A stretch of DNA of 64,000 nucleotides from Chitinophagaceae bacterium. GTDB taxonomy: Bacteria > Bacteroidota > Bacteroidia > Chitinophagales > Chitinophagaceae. Where the stretch lies: assembly GCA_017307735.1 (NCBI GenBank), contig JAFKGR010000006.1:1-64000 (forward strand), in the 5' to 3' direction. The notes below the pieces were generated by a model. The model ran no database searches. It worked only from the letters and a program-made list of their open reading frames with translations, and was not told the DNA's origin. The stretch's first letter is position 1, and the number at the start of each line of letters is the position of its first letter. The position numbers and the translations under genes were made by a program. Shown here piece after piece: positions 54,296-63,865 of the stretch.

Positions 54296-55441
54296 ATGAA
54301 AAAATCAATTTTTATTCTTATCGCTCTTTTCTTTTCAATGGCAATAATTTCCTGCAATCAAAGCAGTAAGAAAAAAGATACGGTTGCATTACCCGATATC
54401 AGTCAGTTCAAGGGGCAGATCGACGGGAAAGATGTTTCTCTTTTTTATTTGAAAAACAAAAACGGAATGGAAGCAGCTTTCACCAATTTCGGAGCACGTG
54501 TGGTAGCGCTCATCGTAAAAGACAAAGACGGAAATCAACACGATGTTGTTCTCGGATTTAATAAAGCCACAGATTATAACAATCCGGAAGAGCCTTACTA
54601 CGGAGCCATCGTCGGGCCTTTTGCCAATCGCATTGCCAATGGCACTTTCTCACTGGATGGACAAACTTATCATCTGCCACAGAATAACGGGAGGAACACG
54701 TTGCACGGAGGATTGAAAGGTTTGCATTTTCAGGTGTGGGATGCAAAACAACTTTCGGATACTTCCCTTGAATTTACCTGCAACCTTTCGGATGGGACAG
54801 AAGGGTTTCCCGGAAACAGACAATTCAATGTCACCTACACCCTGACGCCCAACAATGAATTGGTTATTCACTATGAAGCTACCACTGATAAACCCACGGT
54901 TATCAACCTGAGCAATCATTCCTATTTCAACCTAAATGGGGAAGGGAACGGAACAATTCTTAATCAGAAACTTCAGATTTTTGCCAATCAGTTTACACCC
55001 GTCGACAGCACACTCATTCCGACAGGAAAACCGGAAGATGTGAAAGGAACACCTCTGGATTTTACTCAACCCAAAACTATAGGTAAAGATATCAATGTGA
55101 AATACGATCAACTGGCTTTTGGCAGAGGCTACGATTTCAACTATGTTTTAAGTGGAGAGAAGGAAGATGGTTATAACCTTGCATGCAAAATGACTGGCGA
55201 TAAAACAGGAATTGTAATGGAAATATTAACCGACCAGCCGGGATTACAATTTTACAGCGGAAATTTTATGGCAGACAGAACGACTTTGAGCAATGGTGTG
55301 AAAGACAGTTACAGAACTGCTGTGGCATTGGAACCACAGCACTTTCCCGATTCTCCCAACCAACCCGATTTCCCTTCCACAATTCTCAATCCGGGAGAGA
55401 AATATCAGTCCACTTCTGTTTACAGGTTTTCAAATGAGTGA
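54296..55441 (+). CDS. galM: aldose 1-epimerase (mutarotase), lipoprotein
   Basis: Interconverts alpha and beta anomers of aldoses released by the hydrolases. The 381-residue product has a lipoprotein signal (MKKSIFILIALFFSMAIISC), so it acts in the periplasm or on the outer membrane. Family motifs are NFGARVVALIV, NRIANGTFSLDGQTYHLP, NTLHGGLKGL with the first His, VINLSNHSYFNL with the second His, and VALEPQHFPDSPNQPDFP with the catalytic Glu. It follows the GH2 gene by 81 bp and is probably cotranscribed. Confidence 0.92.
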   Translation: MKKSIFILIALFFSMAIISCNQSSKKKDTVALPDISQFKGQIDGKDVSLFYLKNKNGMEAAFTNFGARVVALIVKDKDGNQHDVVLGFNKATDYNNPEEPYYGAIVGPFANRIANGTFSLDGQTYHLPQNNGRNTLHGGLKGLHFQVWDAKQLSDTSLEFTCNLSDGTEGFPGNRQFNVTYTLTPNNELVIHYEATTDKPTVINLSNHSYFNLNGEGNGTILNQKLQIFANQFTPVDSTLIPTGKPEDVKGTPLDFTQPKTIGKDINVKYDQLAFGRGYDFNYVLSGEKEDGYNLACKMTGDKTGIVMEILTDQPGLQFYSGNFMADRTTLSNGVKDSYRTAVALEPQHFPDSPNQPDFPSTILNPGEKYQSTSVYRFSNE

Positions 55442-55595
55442 TCGAGGAGTTACTATAATCTTCAAAAAATAATATCATTATCTTCTGCGAATTTTTTTTT
55501 ATAAATTCAATTCATTTATCAACAATTGATTTTTGCCGCCGGATAAGAGAAAAGATTAATCAGGGATTAGAGACTTAGTGATAAAACAGATTTCT

Positions 55596-56987
55596 TTATC
55601 TCTCGTAACAACCGATATCCGGAGGATTGATTCTTGGTTTTCCATCCAGATCAAAAGGGTAAGACGTAGGGATCCCGGCTTTTATCGCCGGTGATTCGGG
55701 ATGATTATTAAAATGAAAATCATAAAAATTCCGACTGGTATTCACACTGTCAAACAGAGGGGGTGTATTAAGTTTGCAATCGGTAAATGTTGCATTTGAA
55801 ATCTGATTTTTTGCTTTATAAATGGAATTTAAAAATTGGAGGTTGAAAACTCCTGAACCTTTTTTTGCAGTGAGGATTTCATCATCTACACTCCCGTTAT
55901 CACCCCAGACAATACAGTTGGTAAAGGTAGCCTGCAAATCAGATGTGAATGTAGTTCCATTCTGTTCAAAGAAATCCGCAACCTGCAACACCGGATTCTT
56001 GTGAGTGATATTCATGCTTCCATAGGTAACGATGGTACAGTTCGTGAATGAATATTTTCCACCCATCATTAATTCCAGGTTGCCGCCGCAATTTGCAATC
56101 AGGCAATTGTCGGCAGCGATTGAACTATTCAGCGAAAGTATCCCCGCATCATAAATATTTTGCAGGATAGATTGAGACAAAATCAATTTTGGCTGGCTGT
56201 TATTACTCTCACTTTGAACAATTATTCCCTGGTAAGCATTTTGGATAACGACGTGTTTCAAAATATTATTGATGCTCGGCGAATTCAGATAAATACCCGG
56301 CCATGAAGCAGGTAAATTTCTGTAATCCTGATCCAGCCTGTCTCCGGAGAACATAACGGGTTTGGCTACACTGCCCTGAGCCTGCAATGTTCCATTCACT
56401 AAAACCGGTGCATCTGCATGCAGAAAAACTCTTACACCTTCACTCATTTTCAAAGTGACCCCGCTATCAACTTTTAAGAATCCGTTAATCACATAAGGAA
56501 GAGAATCTTTCCATTCGGTGTTTGTAGTGATAGTTTTGTTATTGAGAAAAACCGCATTTTGCCCGTAGGCCCTCAATTGCATCCATGCCGTTTTACCGTT
56601 ATAGGACACAGAAATACTGTCTTCAAGGATGAATGGCAATTGTTGCTGGTTGGTCGTTGCATTTACCTGTACAAAAACATAGAGACTGTCATTGGCATTC
56701 ATTTCTACATCATTCACTTCAGTAGAGGCAGCTCCGTCAATATTAATTTTGAAAGGAGAATCTGCACCGCCCGCAAGTTTTACAGAAGTCAAAAGTATTT
56801 TCTGATCATTCTGATTAAATATTTTAAAAGATTGGGTTATGGAACCGGAACCTGTAAAGACAGTATCAAAAAACAAAGTATCAGTCGAAAAAGAAACAAT
56901 TGCATCCGGACTTGTAATCAGCCGGTCCTTTTTACAAGCCATCACACCCATTGTGAGAATAATAAATGCAGTCAGAATTTTATTCAA
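55596..56987 (-). CDS. right-handed beta-helix lipoprotein, conserved, unknown function
   Basis: A 463-residue lipoprotein (MNKILTAFIILTMGVMAC; lipobox GVMAC). The first about 150 residues are an immunoglobulin-like beta region (IVSFSTDTLFFDTVFTGSGSITQSFKIFN). They are followed by a beta-helix with coils such as HVVIQNAYQGIIVQSES and DNCLIANCGGNLELMMGG, and it ends PRINPPDIGCYER. The ending SPAIKAG...DLDGKPR...DIGCYE is a common end of surface parallel beta-helix proteins. Function unknown. It lies 10 bp after gpsA, which suggests one transcript but not a shared role. Confidence 0.75.
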   Translation of the reverse strand: MNKILTAFIILTMGVMACKKDRLITSPDAIVSFSTDTLFFDTVFTGSGSITQSFKIFNQNDQKILLTSVKLAGGADSPFKINIDGAASTEVNDVEMNANDSLYVFVQVNATTNQQQLPFILEDSISVSYNGKTAWMQLRAYGQNAVFLNNKTITTNTEWKDSLPYVINGFLKVDSGVTLKMSEGVRVFLHADAPVLVNGTLQAQGSVAKPVMFSGDRLDQDYRNLPASWPGIYLNSPSINNILKHVVIQNAYQGIIVQSESNNSQPKLILSQSILQNIYDAGILSLNSSIAADNCLIANCGGNLELMMGGKYSFTNCTIVTYGSMNITHKNPVLQVADFFEQNGTTFTSDLQATFTNCIVWGDNGSVDDEILTAKKGSGVFNLQFLNSIYKAKNQISNATFTDCKLNTPPLFDSVNTSRNFYDFHFNNHPESPAIKAGIPTSYPFDLDGKPRINPPDIGCYER

Positions 56988-56997
56988 TGGTCAGATT

Positions 56998-58038
56998 TTA
57001 AATTAAAACTGATTCTATCTTTTCAAATCCTTTTTCCGGGCTTAAAGATTTCCACAGAATTTCATAAATCGTATCTGCTATGGGAATCTCCGCTTTCACA
57101 TTTTCATTGATGATATGAATACATTTGCTCGCATTGTACCCTTCTGCCACCATTTTCATTTCCAACTGGGCAGCCTTCACAGAATATCCCTGCCCGATCA
57201 TATTTCCAAAAGTACGGTTGCGGCTGTAAAGGGAATAACAGGTTACAAGCAAATCACCAAGATAAACACTCGCCGCATAATTGGTCACACTTCTCTCCTT
57301 GTTTTCACTTGCAAATTTATGTTCTACCCGCCCGACTTCAACATGCTGTCCGTGCTTTCTTAAAAACCCGGCCATCTCATCTGCACTGTTTGCAATCAAC
57401 ACACTCAGAAAATTATCACCATAGCCCATTCCATGTGCAATACCGGCTCCGATGGCATAAATATTTTTGAGTACGGCTGCATATTGAGTACCCAACACAT
57501 CAGAATTTTGGATTGTTCTTAAATAGGGGGTAGCAAAATAGGATGCAATTTCTTCTGTCGATTTTTTATTTACCCCGGAAAAAGTCAGATAAGATAGTTT
57601 TTCAGCCGCCACTTCTTCAGCGTGGCATGGTCCTAAAACTGTAAAATAATTTTCAATTGGCACGCCGAATTTTTCTTTGAGAAAATCATTGAGAAGAATA
57701 TTCTGATCGGGAATAATTCCTTTCACGGCTGAAAGAATTTTTTTTCCATCAAAAACACTTTTGTTTAACCCGCGAAGTGCTTCTTTGACATAGGCCGAAG
57801 GAACAGCAATAAGTACAATATCACTGTCAGCAATGACTTCTTCCGGTTTTGCTGAAAACTTAATCAGTTTGGTATCAAATTTTGCGGAGCGGAGGTATTG
57901 GGGATTTCGACGGCGCAATTTGAAGTTGGTAATTTTTTCATCGCTCCGCAACCACCAGTTAATAGCGTTGTGGTTATCTGTCAACAATTTTGCAAGAGCT
58001 GTACCCCAGCTCCCGCTTCCGATTAATCCAAACTTCAT
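56998..58038 (-). CDS. gpsA: NAD(P)H-dependent glycerol-3-phosphate dehydrogenase
   Basis: Makes sn-glycerol 3-phosphate from dihydroxyacetone phosphate for phospholipid synthesis. The ATG at 58038 (MKFGLIGSGSWGTALAKLL) is chosen over a GTG at 58062 because the nucleotide-binding motif GxGxWG then sits at the normal distance. The 346-residue product has SAVKGI, FTVLGPCHAEEVA, NIYAIGAGIAHGMGYGDN and GDLLVTCYSLYSRNRTFG, all typical. It follows rnc by 30 bp. Confidence 0.95.
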   Translation of the reverse strand: MKFGLIGSGSWGTALAKLLTDNHNAINWWLRSDEKITNFKLRRRNPQYLRSAKFDTKLIKFSAKPEEVIADSDIVLIAVPSAYVKEALRGLNKSVFDGKKILSAVKGIIPDQNILLNDFLKEKFGVPIENYFTVLGPCHAEEVAAEKLSYLTFSGVNKKSTEEIASYFATPYLRTIQNSDVLGTQYAAVLKNIYAIGAGIAHGMGYGDNFLSVLIANSADEMAGFLRKHGQHVEVGRVEHKFASENKERSVTNYAASVYLGDLLVTCYSLYSRNRTFGNMIGQGYSVKAAQLEMKMVAEGYNASKCIHIINENVKAEIPIADTIYEILWKSLSPEKGFEKIESVLI

Positions 58039-58068
58039 ACTTTCTGATACTGTTTCTACCACTGCAAT

Positions 58069-58785
58069 TTAGGTAATGTTCAGCTTCTCAATTGCCTTCT
58101 GTGCAGCAATCTGGCTGGCATTCTTTTTACTAAAACCTTCTCCCTGTGCAATCAGTTCATTATCGATATAAGCACCTATGGTAAAAAATCTTCTTCCGCT
58201 TTCCAGTTTCTCGGAAATGGTTTCGAATTCAAGCATCTTACCATTCTTATTTGCCCATCCGTATAATTTATTTTTAAGGTTAATGTCAATGTGTTCAAGT
58301 TCGGTAAGGTAAAGATGAGACCGGATAATCTGCCTTGCCACCCATTTATACGTTTCATCAAATCCCTTGTCAAGGTACACCGCACCTACAAGAGCTTCCA
58401 AAGTATTTCCAAAAATCTGGGAGACTTTGAGTGAGTTGTCGAGTTTATTGAACAGAGTTATTCTTCGCAAACCGATTTTAACCGCGATCGAATTCAACTG
58501 GTTTCTATTGACCATTTTACTCCGCATCTCTGTCAGAAATCCTTCATCCTTGTAAGGGTATTTCATGAACAAATAATGAGCCACTACTGCGCCTAAAACA
58601 GCGTCACCCAAAAATTCAAGTCTTTCATTATTTTCATCGGCTCCCTCTCTGACCGAACGGTGGCTTAAAGCAGTTCTGTATAATTCTACATTGCCGGGAT
58701 TGAATCCCAGTACATTACTCAATTGCTTTCTGAACTCCCTTTCCTTTTTGGAAAGAAATAAACCGCCGATAGATGATACATTCAT
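58069..58785 (-). CDS. rnc: ribonuclease III
   Basis: Double-strand-specific endoribonuclease for rRNA and mRNA processing. The 238-residue product has the catalytic signature NERLEFLGDAVLG near residues 53-65, the second acidic block FGNTLEALVGAVYLDKG, and a C-terminal double-stranded-RNA-binding domain ending SKKNASQIAAQKAIEKL. Length is normal. It sits between fabF and gpsA, as commonly seen in Bacteroidota (acpP-fabF-rnc). The 217-bp spacer toward fabF shows no clear element. Confidence 0.96.
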   Translation of the reverse strand: MNVSSIGGLFLSKKEREFRKQLSNVLGFNPGNVELYRTALSHRSVREGADENNERLEFLGDAVLGAVVAHYLFMKYPYKDEGFLTEMRSKMVNRNQLNSIAVKIGLRRITLFNKLDNSLKVSQIFGNTLEALVGAVYLDKGFDETYKWVARQIIRSHLYLTELEHIDINLKNKLYGWANKNGKMLEFETISEKLESGRRFFTIGAYIDNELIAQGEGFSKKNASQIAAQKAIEKLNIT

Positions 58786-59002
58786 AAAGTTCGCACTAAA
58801 GTTAATTGAATTTGAGAATATTAAATCTTTGTATTATGAATATTCCGGCAAGTCTATTCCAACTCCAAAAAGTTTTGCAGGCATCATTAATATCAAAAAA
58901 AATACAAACCAATAGCTCTTTCGGGGATTGATCCTAACTCACAGATTAAACAATCAGGTATATCTGTAAATCAAACCAATTTCTTCAGGAATAAGGAGTA
59001 AA

Positions 59003-60256
59003 TTATTCTCTATACTTTTTAAGAATAACAGAAGCATTATGCCCGCCAAATCCAAAGGTGTTGCACAGTGCGGCATTCACTTCTCTGTGCTGGGCCTCAT
59101 TAAAAGTAAAATTGAGTTTTGGATCCAGTTCCGGGTCATCTGTAAAGTGATTGATCGTCGGAGGAATTACATTTTCTGTCAGGGCTAATATACAGGCGAG
59201 GGCTTCAATAACCCCGGCAGCTCCAAGACAGTGGCCTGTCATGGATTTGGTGCTGCTGATATTCAGGTCATAGGCTTTCTCACCAAAAACATCCAGGATT
59301 GCTTTGGCCTCGGCAATATCTCCCAGCGATGTACTGGTTCCGTGGACATTGATATAGTCTATGTCGCCAGGTTGCATACCGGCTTCTTTAAGAGCAGCCA
59401 GCATAACGTGTTTTGCACCCAATCCTTCCGGATGAGGAGCAGTTATATGATAAGCGTCGGCGGTAGCTCCACCACCGGCAAACTCTCCATAAATTTTTGC
59501 ACCACGGGCCTTTGCATGTTCAAGTTCTTCAAGAATGATTACACCGGCAGCCTCGCCAATTACAAAGCCATCACGGTCTTTATCAAAAGGTCTGCTGGCT
59601 GTTTTGGGATCATCATTCCGCTCGCTCAATGCTTTCATGGCATTAAATCCTCCGACACCTGCTATACTGATTACAGCTTCGCTTCCACCGGCGAGAATAA
59701 TATCAGCTTTGCCGAGCCGGATATTGTCATAGGCTTCAATGAGTGCATTGGTACTGCTGGCACAGGCACTGACCACAGCAAAGTTGGGTCCCCTGAATCC
59801 ATACCGGATGGAAATTTGCCCTGCGGCAATATCCAAAATCATTTTGGGAATAAAGAACGGGCTAAACCGGGGAGTACCATCACCACGCGCAAATGCCATG
59901 ACATCATCCTGAAAGGTATTGATGCCACCAATGCCACTGGCAAGGATGACACCCACTCTGTCATGGTCTATACTTTCATTGTCGATACCGGCATCTTTAA
60001 CAGCTTCGTCACTTGCAACCATGGCAAACTGAGTGAAGCGGTCGAGCCGGCGGGCCTCCTTCCTGTCAAAATATTGATTGGGATCAAAATCTTTTACTTC
60101 GCAGGCAAATCTCGTCTTGAATTTGGAACTGTCGAAAAGAGTAATAGGTGCAGCGCCGGAAACACCGTTTCTTAGACCATCAAAATATTCAGATGCTGAC
60201 TTTCCAATCGGTGTAATTGCACCGATTCCGGTTACTACAACTCTTTTTAATTCCAT
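59003..60256 (-). CDS. fabF: beta-ketoacyl-ACP synthase II
   Basis: Elongating condensing enzyme of fatty-acid synthesis. The 417-residue product carries the full catalytic set: Cys165 in VVSACASSTNA, His305 in NVHGTSTSLGD, Lys337 and His342 in STKSMTGHCLGAAG. GFGGHNAS lies near the C-terminus. It is 29 bp downstream of acpP, its substrate carrier. Confidence 0.97.
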   Translation of the reverse strand: MELKRVVVTGIGAITPIGKSASEYFDGLRNGVSGAAPITLFDSSKFKTRFACEVKDFDPNQYFDRKEARRLDRFTQFAMVASDEAVKDAGIDNESIDHDRVGVILASGIGGINTFQDDVMAFARGDGTPRFSPFFIPKMILDIAAGQISIRYGFRGPNFAVVSACASSTNALIEAYDNIRLGKADIILAGGSEAVISIAGVGGFNAMKALSERNDDPKTASRPFDKDRDGFVIGEAAGVIILEELEHAKARGAKIYGEFAGGGATADAYHITAPHPEGLGAKHVMLAALKEAGMQPGDIDYINVHGTSTSLGDIAEAKAILDVFGEKAYDLNISSTKSMTGHCLGAAGVIEALACILALTENVIPPTINHFTDDPELDPKLNFTFNEAQHREVNAALCNTFGFGGHNASVILKKYRE

Positions 60257-60285
60257 AAGATTGCCTGCGAAGTTTATTAAGATCT

Positions 60286-60522
60286 TTACTTGGCATGTTC
60301 TTCCAAATAAGCTACTGCTTGTCCAACCGTAGTGATAGTTTCAGCCTGTTCATCAGGAATGGAAATGTTGAATTCTTTTTCAAATTCCATAATCAATTCC
60401 ACGGTATCAAGGCTGTCAGCACCCAAATCGTTAGTAAAAGAAGCTTCATTTGTGACTTCAGCCTCGTCAACTCCTAATTTGTCAACAATAATTTTTTTAA
60501 CTTTTGTTGCAATGTCCTGCAT
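60286..60522 (-). CDS. acpP: acyl carrier protein
   Basis: A 78-residue acidic protein carrying fatty-acyl chains on 4'-phosphopantetheine. The attachment site is Ser37 in [14 protein letters not shown]. Helix lengths and acidity are standard. It heads the acpP-fabF-rnc block. Confidence 0.97.
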   Translation of the reverse strand: MQDIATKVKKIIVDKLGVDEAEVTNEASFTNDLGADSLDTVELIMEFEKEFNISIPDEQAETITTVGQAVAYLEEHAK

Positions 60523-60620
60523 GATTGTAAAATTTGGTTAATGGCTACAAAAGTATAATATTTGGGATAAAAAAAAATAATTTGATATTCTTTGATTCCA
60601 CTATAAACAGAACCTGATTA

Positions 60621-60659
60621 AAATACCGGATTTATTCAATTCAATTTCGGCCGGTATTT
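60621..60659. other. 9-bp inverted repeat in the acpP/GNAT divergent region
   Basis: AAATACCGG (60621-60629) and CCGGTATTT (60651-60659) are perfect inverted repeats separated by 21 bp, with a T-run continuing on the plus strand. Both flanking genes start here, so a terminator is not needed for either. The rest of this 255-bp region shows no clear promoter. Confidence 0.45.
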
Positions 60660-60777
60660 TTTACCTCCGGCGGCATATTCAATTTCCATAATTTATTCGC
60701 AGAATTTTTTAATTGCTGAACTTCTCTTCCGTTTCAAGATGAACATTGATTAATTTTAGGAGGTCAAAACCGGTATT

Positions 60778-61209
60778 ATGCCCATAAGACAAATTGACTA
60801 TTTAACCTCGGACTACAGGCAAATGATTCGCCTTCGCGATGAGATATTGCGTAAACCACTCGGGCTTACTTTCAGCAAAGAAGATCTGGAAGAAGAAAAA
60901 AATGACATCCTGATAGGGGCATTTGACGATGGAAAAATGCTGGGATGTTGCGTCCTTACCAAACTCGACAATGAAACAATAAGGCTTCGTCAAATGGCGG
61001 TTAAGGATAAGGTGCAGAGAATGGGAATTGGCGCCAGCCTTTTATATTATGCGGAAAACCTTGCGCGTGACAAAGGTTACAGGCATATTGTATTGCATGC
61101 AAGGGATTTTGCCACAGGCTTCTATGAAAAATTCGGTTACAGAATTTCAGGCGATCAATTTACCGAAGTAAACATCCCGCATTTCCTGATGGCCAAGGAA
61201 TTAAGATAA
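60778..61209 (+). CDS. GNAT-family N-acetyltransferase
   Basis: A 143-residue acetyl-CoA-dependent acetyltransferase. The acetyl-CoA-binding motif A is LRQMAVKDKVQRMGIGASLL (Q/R-x-x-G-x-G/A pattern, residues about 77-96), followed by HIVLHARDFATGFYEKFGYR typical of motif B. It resembles ElaA-like proteins in size. The substrate is unknown. An unusual AGGAGGT lies 13 nt before the ATG; most genes in this window have no Shine-Dalgarno sequence. Confidence 0.85.
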   Translation: MPIRQIDYLTSDYRQMIRLRDEILRKPLGLTFSKEDLEEEKNDILIGAFDDGKMLGCCVLTKLDNETIRLRQMAVKDKVQRMGIGASLLYYAENLARDKGYRHIVLHARDFATGFYEKFGYRISGDQFTEVNIPHFLMAKELR

Positions 61210-61210
61210 A

Positions 61211-61678
61211 TTATTTGATCTTATTTTTTAGTAAATGCCTCGCCTCAGACACATCGCTAAATGCTGCTTTGGGCACAAGAAAGAAGGTACGTGTATCAAA
61301 ATATAAATGAAAATAAACAGGACTTTCCATGTAAGTGCTGAAGGCGCTCCATGGCCAGCTTCTGCTTCCCTTTTCCGTCTGAATGGTCATTTCGCTATCA
61401 GAAAAAATCACCTGAAAACGGTTTTGAAAGGTAACTGAACGACGGTAAATAATATATGGCAGGGCAAACCAAAAAGAAATCATCAGAACAAACCACATTC
61501 CAGATGAAAATAAAAATGCAAGTGAATTAATTTGCCTGAGGAAGTAAAATACAAAACTGGCAATGGCAAATACATTCACCAATATGATGGTGAATTTAAT
61601 CTCTTTCCGACTTATAAAATGAAATCTCAAAGCCTGAATTACCTGAGATTTGTTATAGGTAAAAAATTCAGATATCAT
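61211..61678 (-). CDS. YcxB-like membrane protein
   Basis: A 155-residue protein; the start at 61678 (MISEFFTYNKSQVIQALRFHF) gives the usual YcxB N-terminus. Two membrane helices lie at about 31-49 and 55-78. After them comes the cytoplasmic beta domain (VTFQNRFQVIFSDSEMTIQTEKGSRSWPWSAFSTYMES, then FFLVPKAAF). Function of the family is unknown. It is convergent with the GNAT gene, ending 1 bp away from it. Confidence 0.75.
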   Translation of the reverse strand: MISEFFTYNKSQVIQALRFHFISRKEIKFTIILVNVFAIASFVFYFLRQINSLAFLFSSGMWFVLMISFWFALPYIIYRRSVTFQNRFQVIFSDSEMTIQTEKGSRSWPWSAFSTYMESPVYFHLYFDTRTFFLVPKAAFSDVSEARHLLKNKIK

Positions 61679-61818
61679 CTGAAAGCAAAAATATACCAAA
61701 GAATATTACAGCATGAATGTTTTTATAAAAGTTGCTTTTTTTATTTTTACCCATACAGGATAACCCGATATATTTCATGTATTTGCTACTTTTAATTCTC
61801 AAATACAAACCCGTCTAT

Positions 61819-62352
61819 ATGAGATTAATTTTCATTTTATTGGCTTCATTTTTTTTCTCCGCCACATTTGGTCAGGTACCATCCGCATCCAAAATAATGA
61901 ATCAGGCACGCACAGAGGCTTCTGCATCCGGCAAGAATATATTTATCATTTTCCATGCATCATGGTGCATCTGGTGCCACCGTATGGATTCCGCAATGAA
62001 CGAACCTGAAATGAAACCATTATTTGAAAAAAATTATATTATCAAACACCTGACTGTATTAGAAAGCGACAATAAAAAAAATCTTGAAAATCCGGGGGCA
62101 GAAGAAATGCTAAACGAATACCACGGCAAAGATCAGGGCATTCCTTTCTGGCTGGTTTTTGATAAAAATGGAAAGTTATTGGCGGATAGCAGGATCCCAA
62201 ATCCGGATGGCAGTGGTGGTTCAAATACCGGCTGCCCGGCACAACCTGATGAAGTGGCTTACTTTATAAAAGTTTTGAAGAATACTTCATCCCTAAAAGA
62301 TTTGGAATTGAACAGGATCAAAACAAGATTTTTAAGGATTGGCGAACGATAA
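61819..62352 (+). CDS. periplasmic thioredoxin-family protein
   Basis: A 177-residue exported protein (start 61819, MRLIFILLASFFFSATFGQ). The codons upstream of this start are hydrophobic but out of keeping with the family. The thioredoxin fold has IFIIFHASWCIWCHRMD with the CxxC pair Cys50/Cys53, a DUF255/SoxW-like active site, and the cis-proline loop GIPFWLVFDKNGK. It likely reduces or monitors disulfides in the periplasm. It ends 3 bp from the convergent rarA stop. Confidence 0.85.
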   Translation: MRLIFILLASFFFSATFGQVPSASKIMNQARTEASASGKNIFIIFHASWCIWCHRMDSAMNEPEMKPLFEKNYIIKHLTVLESDNKKNLENPGAEEMLNEYHGKDQGIPFWLVFDKNGKLLADSRIPNPDGSGGSNTGCPAQPDEVAYFIKVLKNTSSLKDLELNRIKTRFLRIGER

Positions 62353-62355
62353 AAA

Positions 62356-63621
62356 CTAATAATGGTATTTATCTTTCCAACGGGCTTTAAGAAATTTCCG
62401 GATTTCTTCCTCCCTGGCATTTTTTCCGGGATCATACAATTTGGTCCCTTTAATTTTATCAGGTAAAAATTCCATCTCCGCAAAATTATTTTCAAAATCA
62501 TGGGCATACTGGTATCCTTTTCCATAATTCAAATCCTTCATCAGGCGGGTAGGCGCATTTCGAATTGCTAATGGAACTTCAAGATCCCCATATTTTCTCA
62601 CCAGGTTTTGAGCCTCGTTGATTGCCATATAGGATGCATTGCTTTTGACACTCCCCGCCAGATAAACTGCACACTGAGAAAGAATAATTCTGGCTTCGGG
62701 ATACCCGATAACATCCACAGCCTGGAAACAATTTGTGGCTAATACAAGCGCTGTGGGATTTGCATTTCCAATGTCTTCTGAAGCAAAGATGACCATACGC
62801 CGCGCGATAAAACGCACATCTTCGCCACCCTCAATCATCCGTGCCAGCCAATACACCGCTGCATTGGGGTCGCTCCCTCTCATCGATTTGATGAATGCTG
62901 ACACAATATCATAATGCTGCTCTCCTTTTTTATCATACAGGGCAGTTTTTTGCTGGGCAGCTTTCATCACGGACGTATCGTCTATAAAAACAGTTTCATT
63001 TTCTCCGGAAGAAGAGAAATTTACAGCGAGTTCGAGCAGGTTGAGAAGTTTGCGCGCATCTCCGCCAGACAGGTTTATCAATGCTTCTGATTCTTTCAAT
63101 TCAATTTTCTTTTGAGAAAGTATTTCATCTTTTTCAATTGCGCTCCTTGCTATTTGTAATAATTGTCCCCGTCCTAAAGGTTTCAAAACATATACCTGGC
63201 AACGGCTTATCAATGCACTGTTTACTTCAAAAGACGGATTCTCGGTGGTAGCGCCGATCAGTGTAACCACTCCTTTCTCAACTGCACCCAGCAGTGCATC
63301 CTGCTGGCTTTTATTAAACCTGTGGATCTCGTCGATAAACAGAATCGGATTTTTCTCCAGCGCCGCAAATGCCAATACTTCCCGCACTTCTTTTACCCCC
63401 GAAGAAATAGCGCTGAGTGTATGAAATGGCAAATGAAGTGTTTCTGAAATGATATGTGCCAATGTCGTTTTGCCCGAACCCGGCGGCCCCCATAAAATCA
63501 TCGAAGGAATATGTTTTTCCTCCATTGCTTTACGCAAAACACTTTCAGGCCCGGTAAGATGTTCCTGGCCTGCCAATTGATCCAATGTGGACGGACGCAT
63601 TCTTTCAGCAAGAGGAGTCAT
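62356..63621 (-). CDS. rarA: replication-associated recombination protein A (AAA+ ATPase)
   Basis: RarA/MgsA is a clamp-loader-like ATPase acting at stalled replication forks. The 421-residue product has Walker A GPPGSGKTTL at about 45-54, Walker B FIDEIHRFNKSQQDALL, sensor ATTENPSFEVN and a C-terminal tetramerisation domain (MRGSDPNAAVYWLARMIEGGEDVRFIARRMV). Length is normal. Confidence 0.95.
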   Translation of the reverse strand: MTPLAERMRPSTLDQLAGQEHLTGPESVLRKAMEEKHIPSMILWGPPGSGKTTLAHIISETLHLPFHTLSAISSGVKEVREVLAFAALEKNPILFIDEIHRFNKSQQDALLGAVEKGVVTLIGATTENPSFEVNSALISRCQVYVLKPLGRGQLLQIARSAIEKDEILSQKKIELKESEALINLSGGDARKLLNLLELAVNFSSSGENETVFIDDTSVMKAAQQKTALYDKKGEQHYDIVSAFIKSMRGSDPNAAVYWLARMIEGGEDVRFIARRMVIFASEDIGNANPTALVLATNCFQAVDVIGYPEARIILSQCAVYLAGSVKSNASYMAINEAQNLVRKYGDLEVPLAIRNAPTRLMKDLNYGKGYQYAHDFENNFAEMEFLPDKIKGTKLYDPGKNAREEEIRKFLKARWKDKYHY

Positions 63622-63865
63622 AAATTTTTGGATTTGATTCAGTCAAAATTAGAATAAGACTTTAGAAGAAGACCGGATTTACAAATTCATAAAAATATGG
63701 ACTAAGTTTCGTAATCCACCTACCCATAAGATTATTGCAATGCCACCGATTGAAAAATAGAATTTAAATTTCAAAAAAAGGCAGATACATATCTGATTAA
63801 GAATTTTTAGTTTGTGTAATTTCACATACGCAATCTTAATCCAGGTCTGAAAAATATTTGTAATT

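Noticed and set aside
58691..58915. Small plus-strand open frame across the rnc start
   Set aside because: Mostly antisense to rnc, with no start signal or family similarity.
59231..60175. 314-codon plus-strand open frame
   Set aside because: It is antisense to fabF, whose catalytic residues are all present; the opposite frame has no recognisable domain.
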